Shown here in pieces: positions 29,859-37,987 of a stretch of 64,000 nt of DNA (its first letter is position 1; each line of letters begins with the position of its first letter). Below the pieces are notes generated by a model. The model searched no databases and was not told where the DNA came from. It saw only the letters and a program-made list of their open reading frames with translations. The DNA comes from Myxococcales bacterium (GTDB lineage: Bacteria > Myxococcota_A > Polyangia > Haliangiales > Haliangiaceae), in assembly GCA_016716835.1 (NCBI GenBank), contig JADJUW010000001.1, positions 1,818,001 through 1,882,000 on the forward strand. The letters run 5' to 3'. A program made the translations under genes and the position numbers.

Positions 29859-30330
29859 ACTTTCGAAATATTGGGATGCGGCACTGACCGAGTCCTCACC
29901 TCAAACCAGAACGTGGACAAGCTTCTCGGATGTTGGAACGCTAACCAACCTTGAGGAGTATTCGATTGTCGAAGACATGTTCATAACGGCTATAGTCTCC
30001 ATATGCCGCGCGCTGGGAGCTGCCTCGCTAACGGTGCGAGAGCTCGAAATTGTCCAAGGTGCCGCGTGCACCTTCCATGAGGGACAAGTCGTTGATTTAG
30101 AACATGCGGGTGAAATCGCCAGGCAAATCCTGAGAGAGCTTGCGTGGGCCAAGCTGACGTCAGACCAATGCGAAGTGCATTTCGGATACGACTATTACGT
30201 ATACATCGTGTCGTATGGCAAACAATTGGACGCCGCGCTGCAACTGGGCAAGGGCCTTCGTTTAGAGCCGTTCATCTCCCCGTATTTCAGCATTAACAAC
30301 CAGTACGTGGACATTACAATCAGAGAGTAG
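29842..30330 (+). CDS. Hypothetical protein, low GC, between MITE-like repeats
   Basis: 162 aa. Soluble and mixed alpha/beta: acidic, with VRELEIVQGAACTFHEGQVV and LTSDQCEVHFGYDYYVYIVS, and no membrane segment. It overlaps the LRR gene. An immunity- or antitoxin-like protein is conceivable from size and context, but there is no diagnostic motif. Alternatively it is the tail of a larger disrupted gene. Base composition matches the LRR gene rather than the neighbourhood. Confidence 0.5.
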   Translation: MICSYRLSKYWDAALTESSPQTRTWTSFSDVGTLTNLEEYSIVEDMFITAIVSICRALGAASLTVRELEIVQGAACTFHEGQVVDLEHAGEIARQILRELAWAKLTSDQCEVHFGYDYYVYIVSYGKQLDAALQLGKGLRLEPFISPYFSINNQYVDITIRE

Positions 30331-30362
30331 CGAGGTGCCTCCTGCATACTCACGGAGGTCGG

Positions 30363-30504
30363 GGGTCACTCCCCACCCGAAATTCAACGGTAGTTTCAAG
30401 CGGTTAACTGCGCTACTGCGTGATCACGTTTAAGCCAACGTGACTACGCAGCACCGGATCTAACATCTGGCAATCAAAGGCTAATCGGGAGGCGAGAGTG
30501 ACCC
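30363..30504. mobile_element. MITE-like 142-bp element, copy 2
   Basis: Same length, orientation and termini as copy 1 at 28712-28853, differing at about seven positions. Together the two delimit the low-GC LRR segment. Confidence 0.75.
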
Positions 30505-30693
30505 TGGTGTAAGTGTACGACGACGTTTTTTGCGCGACCATTAGTTCGAAGGTTGGAATATGTAACGCTCCCGCCATACAACCCATTCGCGACGTCACAC
30601 TTGTGTCGCCGTCTACATGGTCGAGCGAGCCATTGCCGACAATTGCCAGTTTGGCCCCATACTTCCGGCGGCCGTCGCACGTATGATTTCTGC

Positions 30694-31317
30694 ATGAACG
30701 CCAAACTCCGCTGGACCAGCCCTAGCATGGTGACCATGAGCCTAGCGATGGTCACCTGGCTTATCTCGCCGCCCGCGGCCGCAGCCGACGCACGGCCTAT
30801 GCCTGCCGTTGGTGCCCGCGCCGAGTTTGGCCTCGGTGGGCCGGGCGGATTTTTTTCGGCGCGTGCGCTAGTGCCTTTAACAAACAATCGAGTGCTGGTC
30901 GTGGAACCGGGACTCGGTTATGCCAGCACAGGACCAGGGCTTGGCGTGTTACTTTCTGCGCGCACCCTGACCCTGGGCTGCCAAAGCATCCGCGACAACA
31001 ACTGCTTCGTGTTGCGCTTCTATGCCGGCGGCAGCGTCAATCACCAATTTGGCCACCCGCCGACCGGTTCGGTTACGCCACCGAACGGGACCTATTGGTG
31101 GCTCGACACAGGGCTCAGGTTTCGCAAGCCCTTCGCCGAGGACCTCCGCTTGGCAATTGTGGTTGGGCTCAATATTGCTTGGTTGGCCGCAAGCCCCGAC
31201 CTTAGCGAACTAGGCGCAAACGACGACGAATTCACGGGCCCGTTGTCCATCTTCATCCCAGGCTCCTACATTCTCGAAGGCATAGTCCCCGGCATGTTTT
31301 TCGGGGTTGAGTATTAG
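30694..31317 (+). CDS. Secreted or outer-membrane hypothetical protein
   Basis: 207 aa from ATG 30694; a longer frame from 30553 is not convincing. Signal peptide at about 1-33 ends AAAAD. The mature part has short beta-like stretches (GLGVLLSARTLTLGCQSI, RLAIVVGLNIAWLAASP) and two cysteines (CQSIRDNNC) that could pair. It ends FFGVEY, an aromatic terminus compatible with a small beta barrel. Family not recognised. Confidence 0.6.
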   Translation: MNAKLRWTSPSMVTMSLAMVTWLISPPAAAADARPMPAVGARAEFGLGGPGGFFSARALVPLTNNRVLVVEPGLGYASTGPGLGVLLSARTLTLGCQSIRDNNCFVLRFYAGGSVNHQFGHPPTGSVTPPNGTYWWLDTGLRFRKPFAEDLRLAIVVGLNIAWLAASPDLSELGANDDEFTGPLSIFIPGSYILEGIVPGMFFGVEY

Positions 31318-31504
31318 AGCTTGCATCGAGGCCGCGCCGATGACTATGTTGGCGTTTAGGGTCTACCGCGCCAAAATCAAAAAAATGCTTTCGACGCTGA
31401 AACCCGCGGTGCGTCAAGGGCCCTGTCGGACGCGGCGTTGGCCAATGACCCGAGCCCGCTAAAAAAACATCTACACATGGCTGCGTCGTGATAGAGGTTG
31501 CGGC

Positions 31505-32086
31505 GTGCGCACCTCCGATTTGGCATGCTTTTTATGTCTGACTATTGTTGTAGCCTGCGGCAGTGACGCCGGTGAAAACGACCCCATCTTGCCCGGCCCT
31601 CCGGTGCCAGGTGATGAGCCCCCAACTGATGGCCCAATTGGCGATGGCACCCCTGCAAACGCACTCGCTTCGACGCTGACGGCGACCTGCGCAACCTTGC
31701 AAGGTCGCGCGGTCGTCAACGAAAATGGCAACTTCGGCGTAGCCTTTACTGAAAGTGATAGCCCATTTTCGCTCATCGGCAGCATTCAATGGGAGCTGCC
31801 CAGTGGGCATTTAGGCTCGGTGCCAAACCCAGAGAACTGGAATGGCAGCGGCAGCCGACAAATTATTGCGGCGACAAGTCCAACCTACGAGCTATTTGGC
31901 AACCACTGCTGGTTTGGCGGCTCACCGCCCGCAAATACCGGCAGCGTCACCATGCACGCGTATAACCCGCAAACCGGCGTCGTCCGCGCGACCTTCGTCA
32001 ACTATGTCTTGCATAGCTGCGTTGACGCCGGCACCTGCACAATCAATGGCAGCATCGAAACCAACGGCGAAGGCGTATTCGAATAG
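31505..32086 (+). CDS. Hypothetical lipoprotein
   Basis: 193 aa from GTG 31505. Lipobox in LCLTIVVACGSDAG (Cys at about 18), then a Pro/Gly/Asp-rich linker and a globular region (about 45-193) with NENGNFGVAFTESDSPFS and NHCWFGGSPPANTGSVTMHA. Four cysteines in the mature part suggest disulphides in the periplasm or on the surface. No family recognised. It converges on the fic gene 29 bp away. Confidence 0.62.
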   Translation: MRTSDLACFLCLTIVVACGSDAGENDPILPGPPVPGDEPPTDGPIGDGTPANALASTLTATCATLQGRAVVNENGNFGVAFTESDSPFSLIGSIQWELPSGHLGSVPNPENWNGSGSRQIIAATSPTYELFGNHCWFGGSPPANTGSVTMHAYNPQTGVVRATFVNYVLHSCVDAGTCTINGSIETNGEGVFE

Positions 32087-32114
32087 CCCATCGCGTATTG
32101 CCGTTGCCGCGGGC

Positions 32115-33329
32115 TCATGGCGTGCGCCTGCCCGTACGCGCGGCAAACGCATCGAGGGCGGCGAGCACGTCGGGCGCGCGCCACACTTGGTTGCGTTTAG
32201 CATCACTTGATTCAATGAGGACGCCACCATCGAGTAGCGGTTTGACATAGCGGTGCACGTTGCCCACGGCGAGTTCGAGTTCATCTGCAACAAGGCGGGC
32301 GTTGACGACGGGGCGGCGCAGGAGCAGGTCAGCTACGCGCCACGCCGACGAATCGCGGCGCGCGTGCACCGTTTGCTGCCACTGCGCGCGCAGCCTTCGC
32401 AGTTCGGTGACGAGCGAGCGTCCATTGTCGACGGCGCGGAACGCGGCATGCGCGAACAGCCTGACGATCGCGCCCGGATCGCCTGCGCGATACTTGGTCA
32501 GGGCATCAAAGTAGGCCTGAGTATTAGCCAGCAAGCCCGCCGAAACCGGCACCGTAACGCTGCGGGTAAGTCGCCCGTGTCGCAGCATCGCCTGCACCAA
32601 GGCTCGGCCAGTGCGCCCGTTGCCATCGGTGAAGGGATGAATCGTTTCAAACTGTGCATGCGCCAGCGCCGCGTGTGCAAGCACCGGCAGATCGTCGCGC
32701 CTAATAAACGCCACCAAGTCATCGATCGCCGAGGCGACGCGGGCGTGCTGTGGGGGGACAAACGTCGCTAGATGTGGCCCTGCGTGCCCACCACCGATCC
32801 ATACCTGTTCGGTGCGCCACCGCCCGGCGCTGACTGGATCGGACGCGTGCATCAAGGCGTGATGCATCGCCAAAATCGAGGAGGCACGAATATCGTCTGC
32901 CAGCGCCAACGCCGCCGTCATCGTGCGGGTATTCGCTACAATTTCCGCCGCGTGCTTGCGGCCAGACGTACCTAGCTCTGCCTCGGCAATGGCTCGCGCC
33001 GAAGCGGTTAGATTTTCGATGCGCGAACTCGCCGCAGATTCGCTGCGTAGCAAGATAGACGAGAACGGCGCGAGTTCGCCACCCATCTGTTCATCGAACC
33101 GTGCAACCTCAGCCGATGCCGTTTCGACCAGGGTCACGAGTTCACTGGGCAATAGCGGCCGAACCTTCGCAATCAGCGGCACAATCGCGGCCCTGTATGG
33201 GCCGTCATGCCTTAGCTGCTCGCGGCGAGATAGCGCCGAAGATTCACGCATTTGCCAACGCACAACCTCGAAGGCGAGGCTCGGCCAGCGAGCATGCGGC
33301 ACTTTCTTTGGTTTCTTATCTGAAGGCAC
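32115..33329 (-). CDS. Fic-domain protein with autoinhibitory motif and C-terminal winged helix
   Basis: 404 aa from GTG 33329. The Fic active-site motif HPFTDGNGRTGR lies at 231-242, with the AMP-transferase His intact. Upstream, SSRIEN at 101-106 fits the [S/T]xxxE[G/N] inhibitory helix of class II Fic proteins. A C-terminal HTH-like segment (VNARLVADELELAVGNVHRY) may bind DNA. The protein would AMPylate (or otherwise nucleotidylate) a target, probably self-inhibited; the target is unknown. The promoter region has a palindrome, consistent with autoregulation. Confidence 0.85.
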   Translation of the reverse strand: MPSDKKPKKVPHARWPSLAFEVVRWQMRESSALSRREQLRHDGPYRAAIVPLIAKVRPLLPSELVTLVETASAEVARFDEQMGGELAPFSSILLRSESAASSRIENLTASARAIAEAELGTSGRKHAAEIVANTRTMTAALALADDIRASSILAMHHALMHASDPVSAGRWRTEQVWIGGGHAGPHLATFVPPQHARVASAIDDLVAFIRRDDLPVLAHAALAHAQFETIHPFTDGNGRTGRALVQAMLRHGRLTRSVTVPVSAGLLANTQAYFDALTKYRAGDPGAIVRLFAHAAFRAVDNGRSLVTELRRLRAQWQQTVHARRDSSAWRVADLLLRRPVVNARLVADELELAVGNVHRYVKPLLDGGVLIESSDAKRNQVWRAPDVLAALDAFAARTGRRTP

Positions 33330-33337
33330 CGCTATAC

Positions 33338-33353
33338 AATAACCTCAGTTATT
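33338..33353. promoter_or_regulatory. Palindromic operator candidate upstream of fic
   Basis: AATAAC and GTTATT arms around CTCA, between the fic GTG and its predicted -10 hexamer. It is AT-rich in a GC-rich neighbourhood. A winged helix in the Fic protein makes self-repression plausible (inference). Confidence 0.45.
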
Positions 33354-33382
33354 ATAATAAGTGAAGTTATGGCCCTTGGCAA
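33354..33382 (-). promoter_or_regulatory. Sigma-70-type promoter for fic
   Basis: Reading the minus strand: -35 TTGCCA at 33377-33382, a 17-bp spacer, and -10 TATTAT at 33354-33359 (overlapping TATAAT is one frame along). Start site just within the palindrome. Confidence 0.5.
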
Positions 33383-33414
33383 GCTTCACTTGCGGCACCC
33401 GGCGAGCCAGCAGC

Positions 33415-34674
33415 TCACGTGGGCTTAGTGCGATTGGTCGCCATTGCCACCAGATCGACGCCGGTGGTTTGCTTGAGCTGCTCGGCAAACGTTGCGGCGT
33501 TGACGGCCGCGTTGCCGCCACCGCCACCCTGCGACAGGTTGCGGTCGATGAGCGAGAGCTTGTTGACCTCGATCTTGCCGACGGTGCTCATCAGCGCGCG
33601 CACGAGTGGCGTTAGCTTTTGCGCCACAAAGATTTGCCGCGCGTTTTCGCCGTTCTTTACCCACGTCGCGCCGAGGCTGCGAATGGCGTCCGCGCTAGCG
33701 CGGCCTTCTTCTTTCAGCGTTGCCGCGGCGCCATGGGCCTCAGCGATCTTGCGTGCGCGCCGCGCCTCGGCCGGACGCACCTCGTCGGCGATAAGCTGGT
33801 AGCGAACTTGCTCGAGGCGCGCCCGTTGCACCTCGACCTCGGCGATCGACTTGGCGACCAGCGCTTGCACCGCGCCCCGCGCCTCGGCGATGAGCGCCTC
33901 TTTGCCGGTTTGGGCGTCGAGGATGAGACCCGCGGCATAGGCTCGCCACTGCAAGATTTCGGCGTCGACCTTGGCCAGCTCTTGCGTGCGCAAGTTCTCG
34001 GCGGCGCGCTCGGCCGAAAGCGCTTTATTGTCGGCCTCGGAGATGCGCGAGCGTTTGATTAGTTCGGCGGTTTGGCGGCGCCCCAGCGACTCGAGATAGC
34101 CCTTGTCGTCTGAAACCGATTGCACCTTGAGCGTGTCGAGCTCGAGTCCTAAGCGACCGAGATCGGTATCGGCCTCGTGCAGCAACGCCTGGGCAAATTT
34201 TTCACGATCGGTGTTTACTTCTTCAGGCGTCAGCATGGCGAGCACGCCGCGCAGATTGCCCTCGAGCGTCTCGCGCGCGACGTTCATGATGTCTTCGCGT
34301 TTGCGCCCCAAGAAGCGCTCGATCGCGTTGGCGAGCTGGGTGGTCTGACTAGAAATCTTGACGTTGGCGACGCCCTGCACGTTGAGCGGAATGCCGCCCT
34401 TGGAGTACGCACCCGAGACGCGCAGGTCGATCACCATGTTGGTAAGGTTCATGCGATCGACGACCTCGAACAGCGGAATGCGCACCCCGCGCCCGCCCTG
34501 CACCAGGCGATAGCCCACCACGCGGCCATCCGACGACGAGATGCGGCGATGCGTCCCCGAGAAGATCAGCACCTCGTTGGGTGGGCAGATGAACAGCATC
34601 CGCGTCACGATGACGAAGGCGGCGATCACCGCGAAGGCGATGAGGGCGAGAATTACGACCGTTGTTGTCATCAT
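33415..34674 (-). CDS. Flotillin-like SPFH/band-7 membrane protein (1)
   Basis: 419 aa. One N-terminal membrane segment (VVILALIAFAVIAAFVIV), then LFICPPNEVLIFSG, an SPFH domain (about 30-200, GVRIPLFEVVDRMNL and RETLEGNLRGVLAMLTPEEVN), then an Ala/Glu/Arg-rich coiled coil (about 200-355) typical of flotillins. It organises membrane microdomains in relatives. Overlaps the second SPFH gene by 4 bp (ATGA). Same operon as an NfeD-like protein. Confidence 0.85.
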   Translation of the reverse strand: MMTTTVVILALIAFAVIAAFVIVTRMLFICPPNEVLIFSGTHRRISSSDGRVVGYRLVQGGRGVRIPLFEVVDRMNLTNMVIDLRVSGAYSKGGIPLNVQGVANVKISSQTTQLANAIERFLGRKREDIMNVARETLEGNLRGVLAMLTPEEVNTDREKFAQALLHEADTDLGRLGLELDTLKVQSVSDDKGYLESLGRRQTAELIKRSRISEADNKALSAERAAENLRTQELAKVDAEILQWRAYAAGLILDAQTGKEALIAEARGAVQALVAKSIAEVEVQRARLEQVRYQLIADEVRPAEARRARKIAEAHGAAATLKEEGRASADAIRSLGATWVKNGENARQIFVAQKLTPLVRALMSTVGKIEVNKLSLIDRNLSQGGGGGNAAVNAATFAEQLKQTTGVDLVAMATNRTKPT

Positions 34675-35957
34675 GACAGCCCTCCTGGCGCGCGGCGTCC
34701 CGCAATGAGCGCGGGGATATCCACGCCAATGGTGCTCGAAACTTCACGCAACAGCGCGGCCACCGCGGCTGGATACGCCGAGGCATAAGCCGCCAACATC
34801 TTGCCGTCGCCGCTGTCCATGAGATTGACCTCATCAACCGAAATGCGTTGCGCGGCCTGCGTGACCTCGGCAAAGAGCGTGTCGAGATTTTGCAGCACGA
34901 ACATTTCCATCGCCTTGCCGCCGCTCTCGCGCCACGCCTGCGACACCAGCTCAAGCGAGGCGGCCATGGCCTCGCCGTTGGCGGCAATCGGCGCGGCGTC
35001 GCCGGCGGCATTGATCTCTTGCACGATGCGCGCCGTCTCCGCCGGAATTGTCACGTCGGCCTCGAGGCGCAAGGTTTCGAGCTGGCCGCGGATTTTTTGC
35101 AGCTCCAGCTCGGCCTCGGCGCGCGCTTGCTCACCGGCGGCCTTGGCCTTTTCGATTTCCGACTGCGCGGTGCCATTGAGCTCGGCTTGAATCTGCCGCA
35201 GCTCGTTTTTCTTTTGCGCGATGGCCGCCTCGGCGTTGGTATGGGCGACCTTGCCGCGCGCCGTTGCCGCAGCCTCTGCCTCCGCGGCCGCGCGCATGGC
35301 ATCGCTCTCGGCGACCTCGGCGACGCGCAAGACCTCGGCGATGCGTTGGCGGCCGATGCTTTCGAGGTAGTTGCGCTCGTCGGCGACGTGTTGGATCTTC
35401 AGGGTATCAAGCGCCAGCCCCAGCTTTTGCAAATCCGGCTCGGCTTGCAGCTCGAGCTGGCGCGAAAACTTGAGGCGATCTTCGTTGACCTCTTCCGGGG
35501 TCATCGACGCGATCACGCCGCGCAGATGGCCTTCCATGGTTTCTTTGGCGACGCGACCGATTTCGCGGGTGGGCACGCCCAGGAAGCGCTCGATGGCGTT
35601 GCCGACAATCCTGGGATTGGTCGAGACCTTGACGTTGGCAACCGCGTGTACCGTGAGCGGAATGCCGCCTTCAGAATAAGCCCCTTGCACCTGCATCGGC
35701 ACCGAAATCAGCGAGACGTCCATGCGGTCGACTTTTTCGACGATGGGGATGCGAAAGCCGCGGCCACCGGCGACGACGCGAAAGCCGACGTCGCGGCCGT
35801 CGGGCAGCCGATGCCTCCGCCCCGAGAAGATCAAAATCTCATTGGGCCGACAAATCGACAGAAAGCTGCGAAAGATCCAACTTAGGATCACGATCGCGCC
35901 AACGGCCAGCACCACCGCCCCGATCAACGTTTCAAACATGGTTCCCATTTGATTCAC
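34671..35957 (-). CDS. Flotillin-like SPFH/band-7 membrane protein (2)
   Basis: 428 aa, paralogous to the next gene: N-terminal helix (IGAVVLAVGAIVILSWIF), CRPNEILIFSG, SPFH body (GFRIPIVEKVDRMDVS, KETMEGHLRGVIASMTPEEV), long heptad region (about 210-330). The first and second flotillins probably hetero-oligomerise, since both genes are coupled. An alternative ATG lies six codons in. Between nfeD-like and the other flotillin gene. Confidence 0.85.
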   Translation of the reverse strand: MNQMGTMFETLIGAVVLAVGAIVILSWIFRSFLSICRPNEILIFSGRRHRLPDGRDVGFRVVAGGRGFRIPIVEKVDRMDVSLISVPMQVQGAYSEGGIPLTVHAVANVKVSTNPRIVGNAIERFLGVPTREIGRVAKETMEGHLRGVIASMTPEEVNEDRLKFSRQLELQAEPDLQKLGLALDTLKIQHVADERNYLESIGRQRIAEVLRVAEVAESDAMRAAAEAEAAATARGKVAHTNAEAAIAQKKNELRQIQAELNGTAQSEIEKAKAAGEQARAEAELELQKIRGQLETLRLEADVTIPAETARIVQEINAAGDAAPIAANGEAMAASLELVSQAWRESGGKAMEMFVLQNLDTLFAEVTQAAQRISVDEVNLMDSGDGKMLAAYASAYPAAVAALLREVSSTIGVDIPALIAGRRAPGGLS

Positions 35958-36002
35958 GACGACTCCCTCACTTGTTGCCTCTCCCCGTTACTGATTACGC
36001 GC

Positions 36003-36578
36003 CTAGCTAACCGACATCGGCGATACCGTGGCTGTGCCGTTAGCGACGGAAATGACCAAGACCTGCGCGCCTTCGGCCAAGGCGACATCGTCGTCGGTGA
36101 GCGCGAGCACGTCAAACACGCGCCCCTTGGACTCGATGCGCACCTTGCCCGTGGCACCCTTGCCAAAGGCAACAATGACGGTGGCCGAAGCGCCTTCGAG
36201 GTCCGTATCGGAAACTTGGCTGGTCGATTCGCGCACGCCGAGCACATAGCTGACCCACGACGCCATCACCCCTACCACCCACGCGACGACGACCGCGAGC
36301 AGCAAGGTCACCACGGTGCCGGTGTTGCCGAGCCAGGTGAGAATCGCGCCGGTGAGCCCAAAAAACGCGAGGGCAAAGGTCCAAAAGCGCAGCGACGTGA
36401 TCGGCAGCCATGAAAACGATGAATCCGGCAGCACCGAGGCGTGGCTGGCATGCGCGTCGTCGCCACCATCCGCGTCGTGCCCGAGATCGTCACCAGCGCC
36501 GCCTTCGCCGCCCGTGGCGAGGGTAAATGCGATGAAGGTCCCCGCAAACCCCGCGCACACCAAGTACAGATACAACAT
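36003..36578 (-). CDS. NfeD-like membrane protein
   Basis: 191 aa from ATG 36578; the longer frame to 37043 is a shadow over another gene. Three or four membrane helices: 1-20, about 55-75 (RFWTFALAFFGLTGAILTWL), 80-105 (VVTLLLAVVVAWVVGVMASW), with a His/Asp-rich loop (DLGHDADGGDDAHASHAS). The C-terminal part (about 120-190) looks like an OB-fold, KGATGKVRIESKGRVFDVLAL. NfeD partners of SPFH proteins show this build; here it heads the two flotillin genes 45 bp downstream. Confidence 0.8.
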   Translation of the reverse strand: MLYLYLVCAGFAGTFIAFTLATGGEGGAGDDLGHDADGGDDAHASHASVLPDSSFSWLPITSLRFWTFALAFFGLTGAILTWLGNTGTVVTLLLAVVVAWVVGVMASWVSYVLGVRESTSQVSDTDLEGASATVIVAFGKGATGKVRIESKGRVFDVLALTDDDVALAEGAQVLVISVANGTATVSPMSVS

Positions 36579-36661
36579 GGCGGGCAGTGTGGCGGCGATG
36601 CCGAGGGTGGCGCAAGTGCCGCGCCGCAGTAATTGGGCGCCGCCGGTGCTACAGCCGCGGC

Positions 36662-37399
36662 ATGGCTCATCTGCGTTTGCTGCTGGCACTGCCGTCGTTG
36701 ATCTCGCTGCTCGCGTGCGCCGTTGGCAACGGCTGTGCCGCGCGCCAACACGCGCGAGGGCCGACCACCGGCGGCATATTCGGCTTGGTGCGCGACAAGT
36801 CGAGCGGGGAAGCCTTGCCCGTGGCGCGCGTGGAGCTGGCCCCTCTGGCGCTGGGTGCGGCCCCTGCCCTTTCGCTTGACGGCCGCGGCTCGTTTGAGCG
36901 CGGCGAGTTGACGCCCGGGACGTACACCCTCTCCGCGACTTATGCCGCGCAGCGGATAACGGTGTCGGGGATCGCCGTCGAGCGAGGTCGCATGACGCCC
37001 GTCGATGTCGCATTTGATCTCGGCTTTGATGGCGACATTGCAATGACGTATGACGAGCTAACCAAGCAACCGCTTGCCCGATATCGCCTCGGCGACGGCC
37101 GCGGCACCACCGGCAAGCTCGAAATCGTCGTCGAGAGCGCGGGCGAGGCGCAGCGGCTGGCGCAAGTAACCGTCTTCTTGTCGGCGGCGCAACTCAGCGA
37201 GCCCATCTTGCTGCAAACCGACGCGCAGGGCCGCGCCCTCTCGCCGCCCCTGCAGTCGGGCATCTACGAACTAAGCGCCTACTACACTGAGGTACGGCGC
37301 GGCTCCCTAGAGCAACGCAAGGGCGGGATCGCGGTCAGCCCAGGGGAAGTCACCGTGGTGCCGTTTCGCATCGAGGTGCCGGGCACCACCAAACGCTAG
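36662..37399 (+). CDS. Lipoprotein with carboxypeptidase-regulatory-like domains
   Basis: 245 aa from ATG 36662. Signal peptide with lipobox (SLISLLAC). Two beta-sandwich repeats: about 35-110 (GGIFGLVRDKSSGEALPVAR, RGSFERGELTPGTYTLSATY) and about 150-240 (LQTDAQGRALSPPLQSGIYELSAYY), the pattern of CarboxypepD_reg/Cna-B-like folds. Likely surface or periplasmic carbohydrate- or protein-binding structural role; specific partner unknown. Confidence 0.65.
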   Translation: MAHLRLLLALPSLISLLACAVGNGCAARQHARGPTTGGIFGLVRDKSSGEALPVARVELAPLALGAAPALSLDGRGSFERGELTPGTYTLSATYAAQRITVSGIAVERGRMTPVDVAFDLGFDGDIAMTYDELTKQPLARYRLGDGRGTTGKLEIVVESAGEAQRLAQVTVFLSAAQLSEPILLQTDAQGRALSPPLQSGIYELSAYYTEVRRGSLEQRKGGIAVSPGEVTVVPFRIEVPGTTKR

Positions 37400-37585
37400 C
37401 GCTGGGCTCCTGGCCCCTGGCAACCGAGGTGGCCACCGCGGTCGGGAGGCCATCCGGCGGCGGGGCAAAGTCACCCCTAGGCGCTTGAGATCGCCAGCCA
37501 ACTTGGATATTGACGGCGCGCAGAATTGGCTACACGCTATTTGTACAAAGGCCTAGACCGCTCCGCGGCTGGGACTGGAGGAAAA

Positions 37586-37987
37586 ATGTCGCACCGCTTA
37601 CACATGTTTAAGGCAAAAATCCATCGCGCCACCGTCACCCATGCCGACCTCGAATACGAGGGGAGCGTTACCATCAGCGGTGAGCTCCTCGATGCGGCCG
37701 GCATTCTAGAGCACGAGCAGGTTCACATCTGGAACGTCACGCGCGGCACGCGGTTGCAAACCTATGCCCTGCGCGGCGACGAGAACAGCGGCGTCATTTG
37801 CATCAATGGCGCCGCCGCCCACCATGCGGCGCCAGGCGACAAGGTCATCATTGCAACGTTCGCCGAGGTCGAGGCCGAGGCTGCGCAGGCGTGGCAGCCG
37901 ACCTGCGTCTTTGTCGACGCGAAGAATCGCATGAAGGCAATTGGCGAAGAAGTCGCCGGTCCCAAGCGTCGCCTCAACGCAGTCTAA
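37586..37987 (+). CDS. panD: Aspartate 1-decarboxylase (pyruvoyl enzyme)
   Basis: 133 aa from ATG 37586, chosen because GGAGG lies six bases upstream; the longer frame from 37526 and an internal ATG at 37604 are alternatives. FKAKIHRATVTHADLEYEGS matches the family, with the self-cleavage Gly-Ser in YEGSVTIS that generates the pyruvoyl group; then NGAAAHHAAPGDKVIIATF and KNRMKAI near the end. It makes beta-alanine for pantothenate/CoA. Its stop overlaps the opposing oxidoreductase end by 3 bp. Confidence 0.93.
   Translation: MSHRLHMFKAKIHRATVTHADLEYEGSVTISGELLDAAGILEHEQVHIWNVTRGTRLQTYALRGDENSGVICINGAAAHHAAPGDKVIIATFAEVEAEAAQAWQPTCVFVDAKNRMKAIGEEVAGPKRRLNAV

Noticed and set aside
28712..30504. 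142-bp repeats as integrase attachment sites (att) of an integrated island
   Set aside because: Each copy has its own terminal inverted repeats, and there is no integrase or tRNA at the ends; a MITE-like origin explains both better.
36579..37043. N-terminal extension of the NfeD-like gene
   Set aside because: The extra 155 residues are arginine-rich and run antisense to the lipoprotein at 36662-37399; the membrane protein starts naturally at 36578.
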